This document shows, one piece after another, positions 45,943 through 55,379 of a stretch of DNA of 55,678 nucleotides. The translations under genes and the position numbers were made by a program. Numbering within the stretch: the stretch's first letter is position 1; every line of letters starts with the position of its first letter. The notes under the pieces were generated by a model, which made no database searches, was not told where the DNA came from, and worked only from the letters and a program-made list of their open reading frames with translations. The stretch is from Bacteroidales bacterium (GTDB lineage Bacteria > Bacteroidota > Bacteroidia > Bacteroidales > UBA10428). Location: assembly GCA_016933335.1 (NCBI GenBank), contig JAFGBD010000086.1, positions 1 through 55,678 on the forward strand, in the 5' to 3' direction.

Positions 45943-45956
45943 TGTAAACGATTACA
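45943..45956. promoter_or_regulatory. LacI-family-like operator before SusC
   Basis: TGTAAACGATTACA is a CG-centred near-palindrome (TGTAA / TTACA arms), matching LacI/CcpA-type operators. Its right half CGATTACA equals that of the site at 29918-29931. It is 133 bp upstream of the SusC start codon. Confidence 0.55.
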
Positions 45957-46089
45957 ATATAAAATACATTACAAAAGTCAGTCACATCTTTCCGGTTTGC
46001 CTTATTCTTGTTATAAAATTGACCATTGTAGCCTTCAAAATTCCGGATGATAAAAAAACGATAACTAATTAACCAATAACCATAATAAC

Positions 46090-49000
46090 ATGAAAAAATA
46101 CCTGATGATTATTACCTTATTTCTTTTATCTGCAGCATCCCTGATGGCGCAGATTGAAATAGCAGGTAAGGTGACCACAGTTTCGGGAGAACCTGTTCCC
46201 GGTGTAAATATTATCATTAAGGGTACTGAAACAGGTACCATAACCGATATCGATGGTAATTACTCTATTTCTGATGTGCCCGCAGATGCTGTTCTTGTTT
46301 TTTCATTTATAGGCATGCTGACAGAAGAGGTAGAGGTCGGAAACCGTAACGAAATCAATATGACCCTTGTTGAAGATATTTTAAATCTGGATGAAATTGT
46401 TGTAATTGGTTACGGTACTGTAACAAAACGTGATTTAACCGGGGCAGTATCTTCGGTCAGGAGTGATGAAATCACCATGGCTCCTGTGGCAAACACGGTC
46501 GAAGCAATACAGGGCAGGGTGGCAGGACTGGATATTGCACGCAATGATGGCCGTGCAAATTCAGGTACGTATATTCTATTGCGGGGAAACAGATCGATAA
46601 CCAGATCAAGTGAACCAATCTTCATTATCGATGGTATTCAGGGGAACATTGATAATTTAAACCCAAGTGATATTGTTTCCATAAATGTTTTAAAGGATGC
46701 GTCTTCGACAGCTATATATGGTTCTAAGGGAGCAAATGGAATTTTTATCATTACTACAAAAAAAGCTGAAAAGGGCAGAATGCAGGTCGATTTCAATTCA
46801 TATGTAAGCATTAACAGCTGGCCATCTTTTCCCAGCGCTTTGCAGGGTGATACCTGGTTCAGATACCTTGAAGAGGGCTATGCTGCTACCTATGGACAGG
46901 CTTCTGCAGACCGTGACGCTTTGCTCTCAGCCTGGGGATTATCGCCCGCTGTCCTTAATCCTTATATCGATAGCTCAAAATGGGTGGACTGGATTGACGA
47001 ATCGCTACAAACAGGTATTCAGTTCAATAATACAATCTCCATACGCGGAGGTACTGATAAAGTACAGTCTAGTTTTTCTTTGGGTTACAACAGAACAGAA
47101 GGTATTTACAAGAACGACTATGTAGACATTATTACCCTGCGGGAAAATCTGAATGTGCAGGCAGCCAAATGGGCAAAGTTTGGAATCATAACAGGTTTGA
47201 TTTTCAGAAACAGCGAATCACGTCCGAGCCGTATCAACAAAGCTTTCGGGATGGTGCCGCTTGGTGATGTTTACGATGAAAACGGGGATATCAACCAGTA
47301 TCCCGTTGAAGGAATGACCGATGTGATAAGCCTTCTGGCTGACAATATTGAAGGGACCTATAAGAACAACAGCAAATCAATCAACATCACTGCAAATCCT
47401 TATGCTGAAATTTCCCTTGCCAATGGTTTGACATTCAAATCAATTTTAGGCACCTCATTATCGGCAAACCGGCAGGGTATTTTTAACAGCGATCATACCT
47501 ATATGATGCTTGCCGGAAGCCAGACCGCCATCAGAAATGCAACCTATAATACCGGTCTGGGTTACAGTTATACCTGGGAAAATATTCTCGACTACAGTGT
47601 CAATATTGCCAATGACCATGAGATACTTGCCACTTTTATTACCTCCTATGGAAACAGCCGGAGCGAATCATCAGGTGAATACAGTGAAGGATTCCTGTAT
47701 GATGATTTCCTCTTTTACAATTTGGATGCAGGAGTCAATCCCAGTGTCAACAGTTATTACAGTGTTAAAAAGTACATGTCCTATGCAGGCAGGTTAAACT
47801 ACAACTTCAGAGGTAAATATTTTCTAACCGGCTCCGTCCGGTATGACGGGGTATCGCAGCTTTCAGAAAAATGGGATGTATTTCCGGCAGGAGCCGTAGC
47901 ATGGAGGATTTCTGATGAAAGTTTTATGAAGAGCACCAGTAACTGGCTAAATAACCTTAAATTGCGCATTAGTTATGGAGTAGCAGGCAGCGATAACATA
48001 CCTCCATATTTTACGCTGACCGAAGTTACCAGCGGTACCGACATTATCAATCTGGGGGGCGGACAGGTTTTAACCAGTGTTCCGACAGTTGCAGTCGGCA
48101 ATGTTCTGCTGACCTGGGAAAAAACATATACCCTCAATATAGGTGTTGATTTTGGTCTGTTCAGAAACAGGGTAGACGGCTCTGTCGATTTTTATAATGC
48201 AGATACAAAAGGTATTATTTTTGATCGTGACCTTCCTTTCTCAGGAGGGGGATTTGGGCCTAAGGCACCATATAAGTTAGCTTCCAATATTGGAAGAATG
48301 AAAAACAATGGGATTGAGATTACAGTGAACAGCAGGAATATTCAAACACAGGCTTTTCAATGGAGTACCAACTTCACTTTTGCAAGAAACTGGGAAGAAA
48401 TTACCTCAATTGACCTGGGCGCTGACATAACAGTCGATGATCTTATCAGCCTTGGTTTGTTTATGGGGGAACCATTGCATACATTTTATGATTATAAGAA
48501 AACCGGTATCTGGCAACAGGGGGAAGAAGCCGATGCGGCTGTATTCGGCCTGGAACCAGGGGATGTTAAGATTGAATCGAGCCTTACAAAACAATCGGAT
48601 GGCATATGGTATAAAACCATTACCGATGATGAGGGCAATGATTCAATAGTTGAATATACTGCGGTTTCTCCTTACACAATCAATGCAAGTGACGACCGGC
48701 AGATTATTGGTCAGGGAACTCCCAAATGGACTGCAGGTCTTCAGAACACATTCACATATAAAGGGTTCGATTTAAGTATATTCCTGACCGCCCGGTGGGG
48801 TCAGATGATTGAGGGTCAGTTGCTGGGATATTTTGATCATGGAAGAATAAATTTACCTGATAATTATGATTACTGGACTGAAACCAATCCTACCAACGAC
48901 TATCCAAGACCCTACCAGAGGAGGACCGCAAGGTATTCATCTCCTGTTGCCGGACTCAGTTATGTCGATGCTTCATATCTGAAGATTAAAAATATCACCA

Positions 49001-49191
49001 TGGGTTATACTATCCCAAAAAGTCTGATAAACCGGACAGGCCTGTCAAATTTCAGGATTTACGGTACAGTGTACAATTCATTAATTCTTACCAAAAGCCA
49101 TTTGTTGAAAGGGATTGATCCTGAAACAGGTGCATCCGATTCCTTCCCATTGTACAAGCAACTGGTATTTGGCGTAAATGTCTCATTCTAA
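46090..49191 (+). CDS. SusC/RagA-type TonB-linked outer membrane transporter
   Basis: A 1033-residue protein with a signal peptide (ending SLMAQ), a carboxypeptidase-regulatory-like domain (about 24-105, GKVTTVSGEPVPGVNIIIKG), a canonical TonB-box segment DEIVVIGYGTVTKRDLTG, a plug (EAIQGRVAGLDI, ILLRGNRSI, INVLKDASSTAIYGSKGANG) and a barrel ending in VFGVNVSF. It is the most typical of the three SusC proteins here. Its SusD partner follows after 14 bp. The pair has its own control region and probably its own substrate. Confidence 0.95.
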   Translation: MKKYLMIITLFLLSAASLMAQIEIAGKVTTVSGEPVPGVNIIIKGTETGTITDIDGNYSISDVPADAVLVFSFIGMLTEEVEVGNRNEINMTLVEDILNLDEIVVIGYGTVTKRDLTGAVSSVRSDEITMAPVANTVEAIQGRVAGLDIARNDGRANSGTYILLRGNRSITRSSEPIFIIDGIQGNIDNLNPSDIVSINVLKDASSTAIYGSKGANGIFIITTKKAEKGRMQVDFNSYVSINSWPSFPSALQGDTWFRYLEEGYAATYGQASADRDALLSAWGLSPAVLNPYIDSSKWVDWIDESLQTGIQFNNTISIRGGTDKVQSSFSLGYNRTEGIYKNDYVDIITLRENLNVQAAKWAKFGIITGLIFRNSESRPSRINKAFGMVPLGDVYDENGDINQYPVEGMTDVISLLADNIEGTYKNNSKSINITANPYAEISLANGLTFKSILGTSLSANRQGIFNSDHTYMMLAGSQTAIRNATYNTGLGYSYTWENILDYSVNIANDHEILATFITSYGNSRSESSGEYSEGFLYDDFLFYNLDAGVNPSVNSYYSVKKYMSYAGRLNYNFRGKYFLTGSVRYDGVSQLSEKWDVFPAGAVAWRISDESFMKSTSNWLNNLKLRISYGVAGSDNIPPYFTLTEVTSGTDIINLGGGQVLTSVPTVAVGNVLLTWEKTYTLNIGVDFGLFRNRVDGSVDFYNADTKGIIFDRDLPFSGGGFGPKAPYKLASNIGRMKNNGIEITVNSRNIQTQAFQWSTNFTFARNWEEITSIDLGADITVDDLISLGLFMGEPLHTFYDYKKTGIWQQGEEADAAVFGLEPGDVKIESSLTKQSDGIWYKTITDDEGNDSIVEYTAVSPYTINASDDRQIIGQGTPKWTAGLQNTFTYKGFDLSIFLTARWGQMIEGQLLGYFDHGRINLPDNYDYWTETNPTNDYPRPYQRRTARYSSPVAGLSYVDASYLKIKNITMGYTIPKSLINRTGLSNFRIYGTVYNSLILTKSHLLKGIDPETGASDSFPLYKQLVFGVNVSF

Positions 49192-49205
49192 AAATATTAC
49201 AAGTA

Positions 49206-51110
49206 ATGAAGAAGATATTAAATTATCAATCAGCTATATCAGCAACAATTATGATGTTGCTGGTTGCATCCTGCTCACTGGATGAATTCAATCCTTCGAC
49301 TGTCGATCTTGAAGTGGCATACAGTACTCCTGCCGGATTTGAAAGCCTGGTCAACTATTGTTACGATGGCTTGTATTATTTCTATGGCAAGATAGATGGT
49401 ATCGGTATCATGGAAATGGGTACCGATCTCTGGTTTTCCGAATCAAAGGAAAAAGGATTTACGAACTATGGAAGCGATATGAGCACAGAAATGGGCACAC
49501 TGAGGGTTTTCTGGCAGGGATTTTATTCTACCATAAATTACTGTAACATGGCAATATATTATGCCGATCAAGTAAAAGGTTATACCGAAGATGAAAGAAA
49601 TGCAAAGGTGGCCGAGGCCTATTTTCTGAGAGGCTGGAGTAATCTTCACATCGTCGAACAATTCGGCGGTGTGGTGCTTCGGACAGAACCTTCTTCAGTT
49701 ACAGGTCCAGACAATTCTCCTGTACGCAGTACAGAAGCAGAATTTTACGATTTAATCATCAGCGACTTGAAATTTGCCTGCGAACATCTGCCATTGGACC
49801 AGGGTTTTGAGCGGGGACGTGTTTCGAAAAAGGCCGCCTATGGAATGCTTGCAAAAGCATACCTTCAAAGGACCCGCTTGGGCGAAGCGAATACATCCGA
49901 ATATGCAAGGCTGGCTTTGGAAGCTGCCAGGGAAATTATCGATAATCAGGGTACATATGACTGTGTACTTTATACAAGCGATGATGTAAAATCAGGCTAT
50001 TCCAAATTATGGGACGGTGAAAACAACAAGACAAATCAGGAATTTCTGTTCATTGAGGCTGTTGATCATGAAACCTTTTTAAATCCTGACGGCGACAATC
50101 GCGGACGCACGCGCCAGTATTATGAAATGGATTTAAAAACGGTAGGAGCACAATGGGGTACAACGGAAAAAAACTGTGCCTGGTATGGCAGGGCAAACGA
50201 CAGGGGATTTAAACCAACCAAATACTTGCTAACAGAGATTTTCAAACCTGAAAAAGATCCCGCTGATACTCGTTTTGAGGAAACCTTCTTTACCCAATAC
50301 TATAATTCAACAGGATCTGATTTCATCATCTCTCAGGCACTGGCTGACAGATACAGTAAAGATGCATCGATTGTAGGGGATACGATTAAAAATACGCTTG
50401 GTGCTTATAATACCACTGATGTATATTATGGAGGAAGAAGTTATTATGGAATAACTGCTTCCGGTAATACCAATATGGTTGATGATGACGGAGATGGTTA
50501 CCTTGACGGAATCTCGATATTTGCACCGAATTATACCATACCGGCTGATGAGAAGTCAAAATTACCTTTCATGTCCGTTGATCCGACCGACATGTTCGAA
50601 TCCGATGGAAGGTGGGTTACTGCGTTAACCTTACCTCTGGGTACAGCGTATAAGGATTGTTACCCCTCCATGCGGAAATTTTCATCATTGTACTGGATTT
50701 ATAACAACCAGAAATGGGAAGGAGATGTCCCGATTCTTCGTCTGGGCGAAGTTTACCTCATTGCTGCCGAAGCTGCACTCCGTTACAATAACGATCAGTC
50801 AGCAGCGGCCGGGTACGTCAACACCATCCGACAACGTGCAGCTGTAACGGGCCGTGCAAACGAAATGACTGTTGATCCGGGTGAAGTTACGCTTGACTTT
50901 ATACTGGAAGAGCGTGCACGTGAACTGGCCGGTGAACAGGTAAGGTGGTGCGACCTGAAACGATTTGGCAAACTTACCAGTGCATATCTTTCAGCAAAAA
51001 ATCCTGATATTGTAAACTTTGATGATGCTAAAAATACAGTAAGGCCGGTTCCGCAATCATTCCTCGATGCCATTGTCAATTCTGAAGAGTTTGGCAGTAA
51101 CGGGTATTAA
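49206..51110 (+). CDS. SusD/RagB-type surface lipoprotein
   Basis: A 634-residue lipoprotein (Cys23 in LLVASC). Family blocks include AYFLRGWSNLHIVEQFGGVVL, KAAYGMLAKAYLQRTRLG and the end block ILEERARELAGEQVRWCDLKRFGKL. A calcium-loop-like DDDGDGYLDG is seen around residue 420 and could bind Ca2+. It partners the SusC protein encoded just upstream. A GC-rich hairpin follows at 51150. Confidence 0.94.
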   Translation: MKKILNYQSAISATIMMLLVASCSLDEFNPSTVDLEVAYSTPAGFESLVNYCYDGLYYFYGKIDGIGIMEMGTDLWFSESKEKGFTNYGSDMSTEMGTLRVFWQGFYSTINYCNMAIYYADQVKGYTEDERNAKVAEAYFLRGWSNLHIVEQFGGVVLRTEPSSVTGPDNSPVRSTEAEFYDLIISDLKFACEHLPLDQGFERGRVSKKAAYGMLAKAYLQRTRLGEANTSEYARLALEAAREIIDNQGTYDCVLYTSDDVKSGYSKLWDGENNKTNQEFLFIEAVDHETFLNPDGDNRGRTRQYYEMDLKTVGAQWGTTEKNCAWYGRANDRGFKPTKYLLTEIFKPEKDPADTRFEETFFTQYYNSTGSDFIISQALADRYSKDASIVGDTIKNTLGAYNTTDVYYGGRSYYGITASGNTNMVDDDGDGYLDGISIFAPNYTIPADEKSKLPFMSVDPTDMFESDGRWVTALTLPLGTAYKDCYPSMRKFSSLYWIYNNQKWEGDVPILRLGEVYLIAAEAALRYNNDQSAAAGYVNTIRQRAAVTGRANEMTVDPGEVTLDFILEERARELAGEQVRWCDLKRFGKLTSAYLSAKNPDIVNFDDAKNTVRPVPQSFLDAIVNSEEFGSNGY

Positions 51111-51149
51111 ACGGATAAATTGGCTTTTTTGAACAGTTAAAATGGTTTT

Positions 51150-51173
51150 CCCCGCCACGGATTGCTGGCGGGG
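51150..51173. terminator. hairpin between convergent genes
   Basis: CCCCGCCA (51150-51157) / TGGCGGGG (51166-51173) with an 8-nt loop lies between the plus-strand SusD gene and the minus-strand pntB gene. It lacks a long T-run, but on the minus strand it is followed by AAAACCATTTT. It may stop transcripts from both sides. Confidence 0.5.
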
Positions 51174-51227
51174 TACCTTACCGGTTTTGATGATGAATTA
51201 ATGAAAACGGGCTTACCGGCTTATGCT

Positions 51228-52790
51228 TTACTGTAGTTTATTTAATATTTCTGCCAGCGTAACTGACGCATCACCCTGAATAATCCAGACGCCATCCTTC
51301 CGGTCATAAATCGGATTATCAACTCCGGAATATCCGGGTTTCAGATCGTAATTGAAGATTAAGATGTTTTTGCACTGATCAACATTCAGAATAGGCATTC
51401 CATAAATCGGGGTTCCTTCAGCATTACGTGCCGCCGGATTCATAACATCATTTGCCCCGACAACAATGGTAAGATCAGCCTCTTTGAACTCATCGTTGAT
51501 ATCATCCATTTCATAAACATCCTCAAAGGCAACACCTGCCTCAATCAGCAGCACATCCATATGACCCGGCATACGCCCTGCCACCGGGTGAATTGCATAT
51601 TTAACTACCGCACTTTTTTTAACCAGGGTACCGGCCAGTTTTTTAACCAGGTGCTGTGCATGCGCAAGTGCCATTCCGTACCCGGGAACAATTATGATAT
51701 GTTTCGCATTCCTGATGATCGTCATCGGATCATCCGGTTCAGTTTCTTTTGTTGTGGTGTCTTCTTCAGTTATTTCTGTTTCAGCTGTCCTGTCTTTTTC
51801 AGCCTTTTCTTTTCCCGCTGCCAGTTTTTCTTCTGGTTCTTGTTGTCGTGCTGAACTCTCCTGTTCTGCTTTTTCTTGTTTTACTTTCCTGTTTTTTTCA
51901 TCCTTTTCTTTTTTCTCGGATTTTTGGTCCTTCAAAGCTGTCTTACCAAGCAAAATATCAAGTAGCTTCCGGTTCATTGCCCTGCACATAATCTGGGTCA
52001 GGAATAATCCCGATGCACCGACAATTCCGCCAACCGAAACAAGGAGTATATCGGTAACGGCGAAACCGGCAATGGCAGCAGCAACACCGCTGAGACTGTT
52101 TAAAAGTGAGATGGTGACTGGCATATCTGCCCCGCCCACACGAACAGAAAAGATTATTCCAAAGACAGCTGAAAGAACAATCATGCCCAAAAGCAGCAGT
52201 GATGGCTGAACAAAATTAAAGAAACCACCCAGAGAGACCAGTGCAAGTATGATGATTAGCAGGCTGACAGCAGCTGCCTGATGTAAAGGAAGGATGACAG
52301 GTTTTTGTGTCAATATTTTATGAAGCTTTCCGGCAGCCACGAGGCTACCGGATAATGTAATCATTCCTATGACAATGGCAAGTGATGCAGTGGTTTTTCC
52401 AAATAATTCATTACCCCGGTATAAAACAAGAAAAGCGAATGATGCAACGATGGCTGATGCTGCTCCTCCGATTCCATTCAGAAGGGCAACAAGCTGAGGC
52501 ATTTCAATCATCTTAACTCTTTTTGCCAGTATCAATCCGGTAATTAATCCAGCTGCCATGCCAGGGTAAATGAGCCATACAGGTAAAATATCTTTTTTTA
52601 TGAGAGTTATTATAATACCCAGGGCAATTGCAAGTGCACTGATTTTATTACCAATATGTGCTTTTTCCACCTTGCTCATCAGATGAATGCCCAGCAGAAC
52701 TGCCATGGACAGTATTACACATAATGCGTAATAAACCGGATCTGATAATATGTCTGCTGCAGAAATGTTTAATAACATGATGTTACTCAT
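51228..52790 (-). CDS. pntB: NAD(P) transhydrogenase beta subunit with charged linker insert
   Basis: This gives a 520-residue protein from the Met at 52790. The upstream gene's end overlaps it by eight bases (ATGAGTAA); an earlier Met at 52811 would lie deeper inside that gene. Residues 1 to ~270 hold about eight membrane helices of domain II. A highly charged stretch rich in E, K and Q follows (about 280-350). The C-terminal NADP-binding domain III has VPGYGMALAHAQ and VVGANDVMNPAARN, both family signatures. PntB is usually near 460 residues, so the linker accounts for the excess. With PntA1 and PntA2 it forms the proton-translocating transhydrogenase that makes NADPH from NADH. Confidence 0.93.
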   Translation of the reverse strand: MSNIMLLNISAADILSDPVYYALCVILSMAVLLGIHLMSKVEKAHIGNKISALAIALGIIITLIKKDILPVWLIYPGMAAGLITGLILAKRVKMIEMPQLVALLNGIGGAASAIVASFAFLVLYRGNELFGKTTASLAIVIGMITLSGSLVAAGKLHKILTQKPVILPLHQAAAVSLLIIILALVSLGGFFNFVQPSLLLLGMIVLSAVFGIIFSVRVGGADMPVTISLLNSLSGVAAAIAGFAVTDILLVSVGGIVGASGLFLTQIMCRAMNRKLLDILLGKTALKDQKSEKKEKDEKNRKVKQEKAEQESSARQQEPEEKLAAGKEKAEKDRTAETEITEEDTTTKETEPDDPMTIIRNAKHIIIVPGYGMALAHAQHLVKKLAGTLVKKSAVVKYAIHPVAGRMPGHMDVLLIEAGVAFEDVYEMDDINDEFKEADLTIVVGANDVMNPAARNAEGTPIYGMPILNVDQCKNILIFNYDLKPGYSGVDNPIYDRKDGVWIIQGDASVTLAEILNKLQ

Positions 52791-53091
52791 CTTCTTCTTT
52801 CTTTCGTTCAAACATTTTCAGCATACGGTTGGTGACGGAAAAACCACCAGCCACATTGATCATTGCCAGAATAATGGCCAGGCTTCCAAAAATATATCCT
52901 GTAACAGGCTTGTCTCCTGCCAGGGCAGTTGCCGTGGCAAGTATTGCTCCCAGAATAGTGACACCGGACAGAGCGTTCATGCCTGACATCAGTGGTGTAT
53001 GTAAGCGACTTGGAACATTATTTATCAGCATATATCCGACAGTAGTTGCGACCACGAAGATCCCCAATAAAATATATTGAATTAAGTCCAT
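52783..53091 (-). CDS. pntAB: NAD(P) transhydrogenase alpha-2 subunit (membrane part)
   Basis: A 102-residue membrane protein with three to four helices. The signature SRLHTPLMSGMNALSGVTILGA matches the proton-channel part of the alpha subunit of split (three-gene) transhydrogenases. The tail FERKKEEDE is cytoplasmic. The gene's stop overlaps the pntB start, and it lies 46 bp after the alpha-1 gene, so the three form one operon on the minus strand. Confidence 0.93.
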   Translation of the reverse strand: MDLIQYILLGIFVVATTVGYMLINNVPSRLHTPLMSGMNALSGVTILGAILATATALAGDKPVTGYIFGSLAIILAMINVAGGFSVTNRMLKMFERKKEEDE

Positions 53092-53137
53092 TTTTGTTAT
53101 TTTTATTCAGAGCGGCACTGATGCAGTACCCGTTGAT

Positions 53138-54301
53138 TTATTTCAATCCCATGGCTTCCAGAGTGCCTTCATGATGAATCTTACCGTCCTTTGTAACCAG
53201 TATGGAAGATACAATTTCATCGGACAGGTCCAGTTTAATATTTCCGTTTTTTGTAAGATAGGCCAACAGATTATAAATATTTTTTGAAAACATAAAAGTT
53301 GAACTCGTTGATAACATTCCCGGAATATTTTTTATTCCCAGAATCGTTATGCCATGTTTTACATCAACAGTTCCGGGAGTTGTTATGGCACAATTTCCGC
53401 CCTGGTCAATGGAAATATCAACAATACAGCTGCCTGGCTGCATCATTTTGACCATCTCTTCCGTAATCAGAACAGGTGCGACTTTTCCCTGAATCAATGC
53501 AGAACAAAATATGATATCTGCTTTTGAAATAATGTCATTGAACTTTTCACGTTCTGCAGTCAGCCATTTTTCAGGCAATTGGTTGGCATGTTGTCCGTCT
53601 GGGCTTACAGCGATTTCATGAGGAACACCGGTTTCAACAATGATTGCACCGAGTGATTCGGCATTTTTTGCTGCTTCGGGACGGATATCTGAGGCATATA
53701 CGGTTGCTCCCAGTCCTTTGGCCGTTGACAGGGCACGAAGACCCGCAACACCTGTTCCGATTACAAAAACGATTGCAGGTTTCAATCTTCCTACTGCACT
53801 TGTAACGAAAGGTACAAATTTACTGATATCGTTAATTCCCATAATCATACCTTTGTATCCGGCACATGCACTCATCGAGGATAAAGCATCCATAGCCTGG
53901 GCGCGGCTGATGCGCGGAATGCCATCCAGCGTAAGACCGATGATCCCTCTCTCCGCCATATGTTTTACCATCTGATGGTTTGCCGGAGATGCCGGATGAA
54001 GAAAAGAAATTAAATACTGACCTTCATGCATCATATCCAGCTCATGCTTGTTTTTTGCATCATTATACTGAGGTTCTTTAACTTTCAGGATTACTTCAGC
54101 TTGTGCAAAAATCTCTTCCACATCCGAAACAATCACTGCACCGGCTTCCTGATATGCCTCATTCATATAATGCGAACCAACACCGGCCTCCATTTCGAAC
54201 AAAACTTTTGCGCCGCTATCAACCATGGCTTTAACGGTTTCGGGGATTGCAGATACACGCTTTTCTCCCTGCATTATCTCTTTGGGAATACCTATTATCA
54301 T
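53138..54301 (-). CDS. pntAA: NAD(P) transhydrogenase alpha-1 subunit
   Basis: A 387-residue soluble protein from the Met at 54301 (MIIGIPKE), the conserved family start; the frame extends to 54352, but the extra residues are not conserved-looking and overlap the promoter. It shows GEKRVSAIPETV, RAQAMDALSSMSA, the NAD-binding GTGVAGL (in VFVIGTGVAGLRALSTAKG) and VDISIDQGGNCA. This is domain I, which binds NAD(H). The gene starts the pntAA-pntAB-pntB operon. A promoter-like match is seen directly upstream. Confidence 0.95.
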   Translation of the reverse strand: MIIGIPKEIMQGEKRVSAIPETVKAMVDSGAKVLFEMEAGVGSHYMNEAYQEAGAVIVSDVEEIFAQAEVILKVKEPQYNDAKNKHELDMMHEGQYLISFLHPASPANHQMVKHMAERGIIGLTLDGIPRISRAQAMDALSSMSACAGYKGMIMGINDISKFVPFVTSAVGRLKPAIVFVIGTGVAGLRALSTAKGLGATVYASDIRPEAAKNAESLGAIIVETGVPHEIAVSPDGQHANQLPEKWLTAEREKFNDIISKADIIFCSALIQGKVAPVLITEEMVKMMQPGSCIVDISIDQGGNCAITTPGTVDVKHGITILGIKNIPGMLSTSSTFMFSKNIYNLLAYLTKNGNIKLDLSDEIVSSILVTKDGKIHHEGTLEAMGLK

Positions 54302-54325
54302 TTTTCCAATTTTTAGTATTACAAT

Positions 54326-54353
54326 CAAAATTATATACTCTAAAGTTATCAAA
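54326..54353 (-). promoter_or_regulatory. putative promoter of the transhydrogenase operon
   Basis: On the minus strand, TTTG (54350-54353) and TAATTTTG (54326-54333) match the -33 and -7 boxes; the 16-nt spacer is shorter than the usual 19-21. The expected start near 54319 would leave a leader of about 18 nt before the chosen start codon. Confidence 0.4.
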
Positions 54354-54542
54354 ATATGATATTGCTTAGTAATATCAGTCTATTTTGATGGCTTTACCTT
54401 TCTTTGTCTCTTGGATGCTTTCTGATTTTTAAAATATAGTCCGCTATCTGCCAACGTTCCGGTCACAGGTATGTCCAATATAATATTTATTGGCATTAGC
54501 TGAATACAGGATAAAAAAATAATATACCATTGCATATAAAAA

Positions 54543-54566
54543 AAGGGTAAATCAATATTTACCCTT
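54543..54566 (-). terminator. rho-independent terminator, minus strand
   Basis: Stem AAGGGTAAAT (54543-54552) / ATTTACCCTT (54557-54566) with a four-base loop. Read on the minus strand, it is followed by a T-run. It would end a minus-strand transcript coming from the region to the right, where no credible gene is seen. Confidence 0.65.
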
Positions 54567-54748
54567 CGTTAGAATCCATTCTTGTGGAACCTGCTCGACG
54601 CTATTCGAGAATATTTCACTAATATGGTCGATATTCCACCAGAATAAGTTTAACAACATCCATTGATTTATCAACAAGTTTTCAGCAATATTCATTAGTT
54701 ATCAACTGTTTAAAGGTTTTTTGCATCAAACCGTCATCAGCGTCCACA
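54567..54748. other. AT-rich stretch, no gene seen
   Basis: It contains two TTATCAAC copies (54667 and 54698) but nothing that supports a gene or an origin. Confidence 0.4.
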
Positions 54749-55379
54749 TGGCGACCTTTGGTCGCCAACACCCGGACGGATGCGTCCAGCGTCAGACCGG
54801 GAACCGCCAGCAACCGGACGTCAAAACAGGTCGTCCGAACGTCAGCCTCAGAGGGCGTTTTAACACCCTCGTCAGGCGTTGGGATGGATGGAGACGTCAA
54901 ACCGATGGCGAAAGCTGTCAGTTTGATGAAAGCGTCAGTATGTTGCAGCGTCAAAGGGACATTGTCAGCAGCAGGAATGGATTTTTCTTTCAGCCTTTCA
55001 GGCTTGCCTTCCGAACAGGAAGGCTGATATTTCAGACGGAAGGAATGATTTTTCAAATCATCAGGCTGCAAGCCTGATATTTTCTTCATCCGGGCGGTTC
55101 GGAAAGCTTGTTTCAGGTTCAACGTAGTGAACCGGGGAAAGAAAACAGATAAAAAACCGGATATTCCTTTCAGAATCAAATCAGGAAAAGACCTTTCGGC
55201 GGTATCCGCCGTGATAGTTGAGCACCGGAACGGGGATTCTCCTGCCTCGCCGGCAGGCGGGTTTGGGCGCTCTTTTGGTTTCGGATTTTTGAAAAGACCC
55301 ACCCACATAATTTTTGTCACAGTTTTTGAGACCCCATCCCTTCTATGCACATTGCCGACCTCGTTCCTGCGGGCGGCAA
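54749..55379. repeat. chain of short perfect hairpins (palindrome island)
   Basis: At least eight compact inverted repeats follow one another: TGGCGACC-TTT-GGTCGCCA (54749-54767), GGACG/CGTCC (54774-54787), GAGGG.../...CCCTC (54851-54870), GCCTTCC/GGAAGGC (55006-55024), ATGATTT/AAATCAT (55045-55061), ATCAGGCT/AGCCTGAT (55060-55078), GGTTCA/TGAACC (55116-55133), CGGCGG/CCGCCG (55197-55211), CCTGCC/GGCAGG (55241-55257) and TTGCCG/CGGCAA (55352-55379). The region appears richer in G+C than its surroundings. Frames are open on both strands (for example minus 54682-55386), but they have low-complexity, non-family content and overlap one another, so I do not call a gene. Confidence 0.75.

Larger units (their letters stand above)
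45518..46089. other. 572-bp control region before the third SusC/SusD pair
   Basis: No credible gene. It contains an inverted repeat ACTGAC/GTCAGT (45570-45587), a tandem direct repeat (45765-45864) and an operator-like site (45943-45956). A minus-strand frame at 45417-45749 overlaps the SusD gene end and has no recognisable features. No strong rho-independent terminator follows the SusD gene. Confidence 0.5.

Noticed and set aside
54667..54706. Two TTATCAAC sites resembling DnaA boxes
   Set aside because: Only two imperfect matches, without dnaA, dnaN or a clear unwinding element nearby; not enough for an origin.
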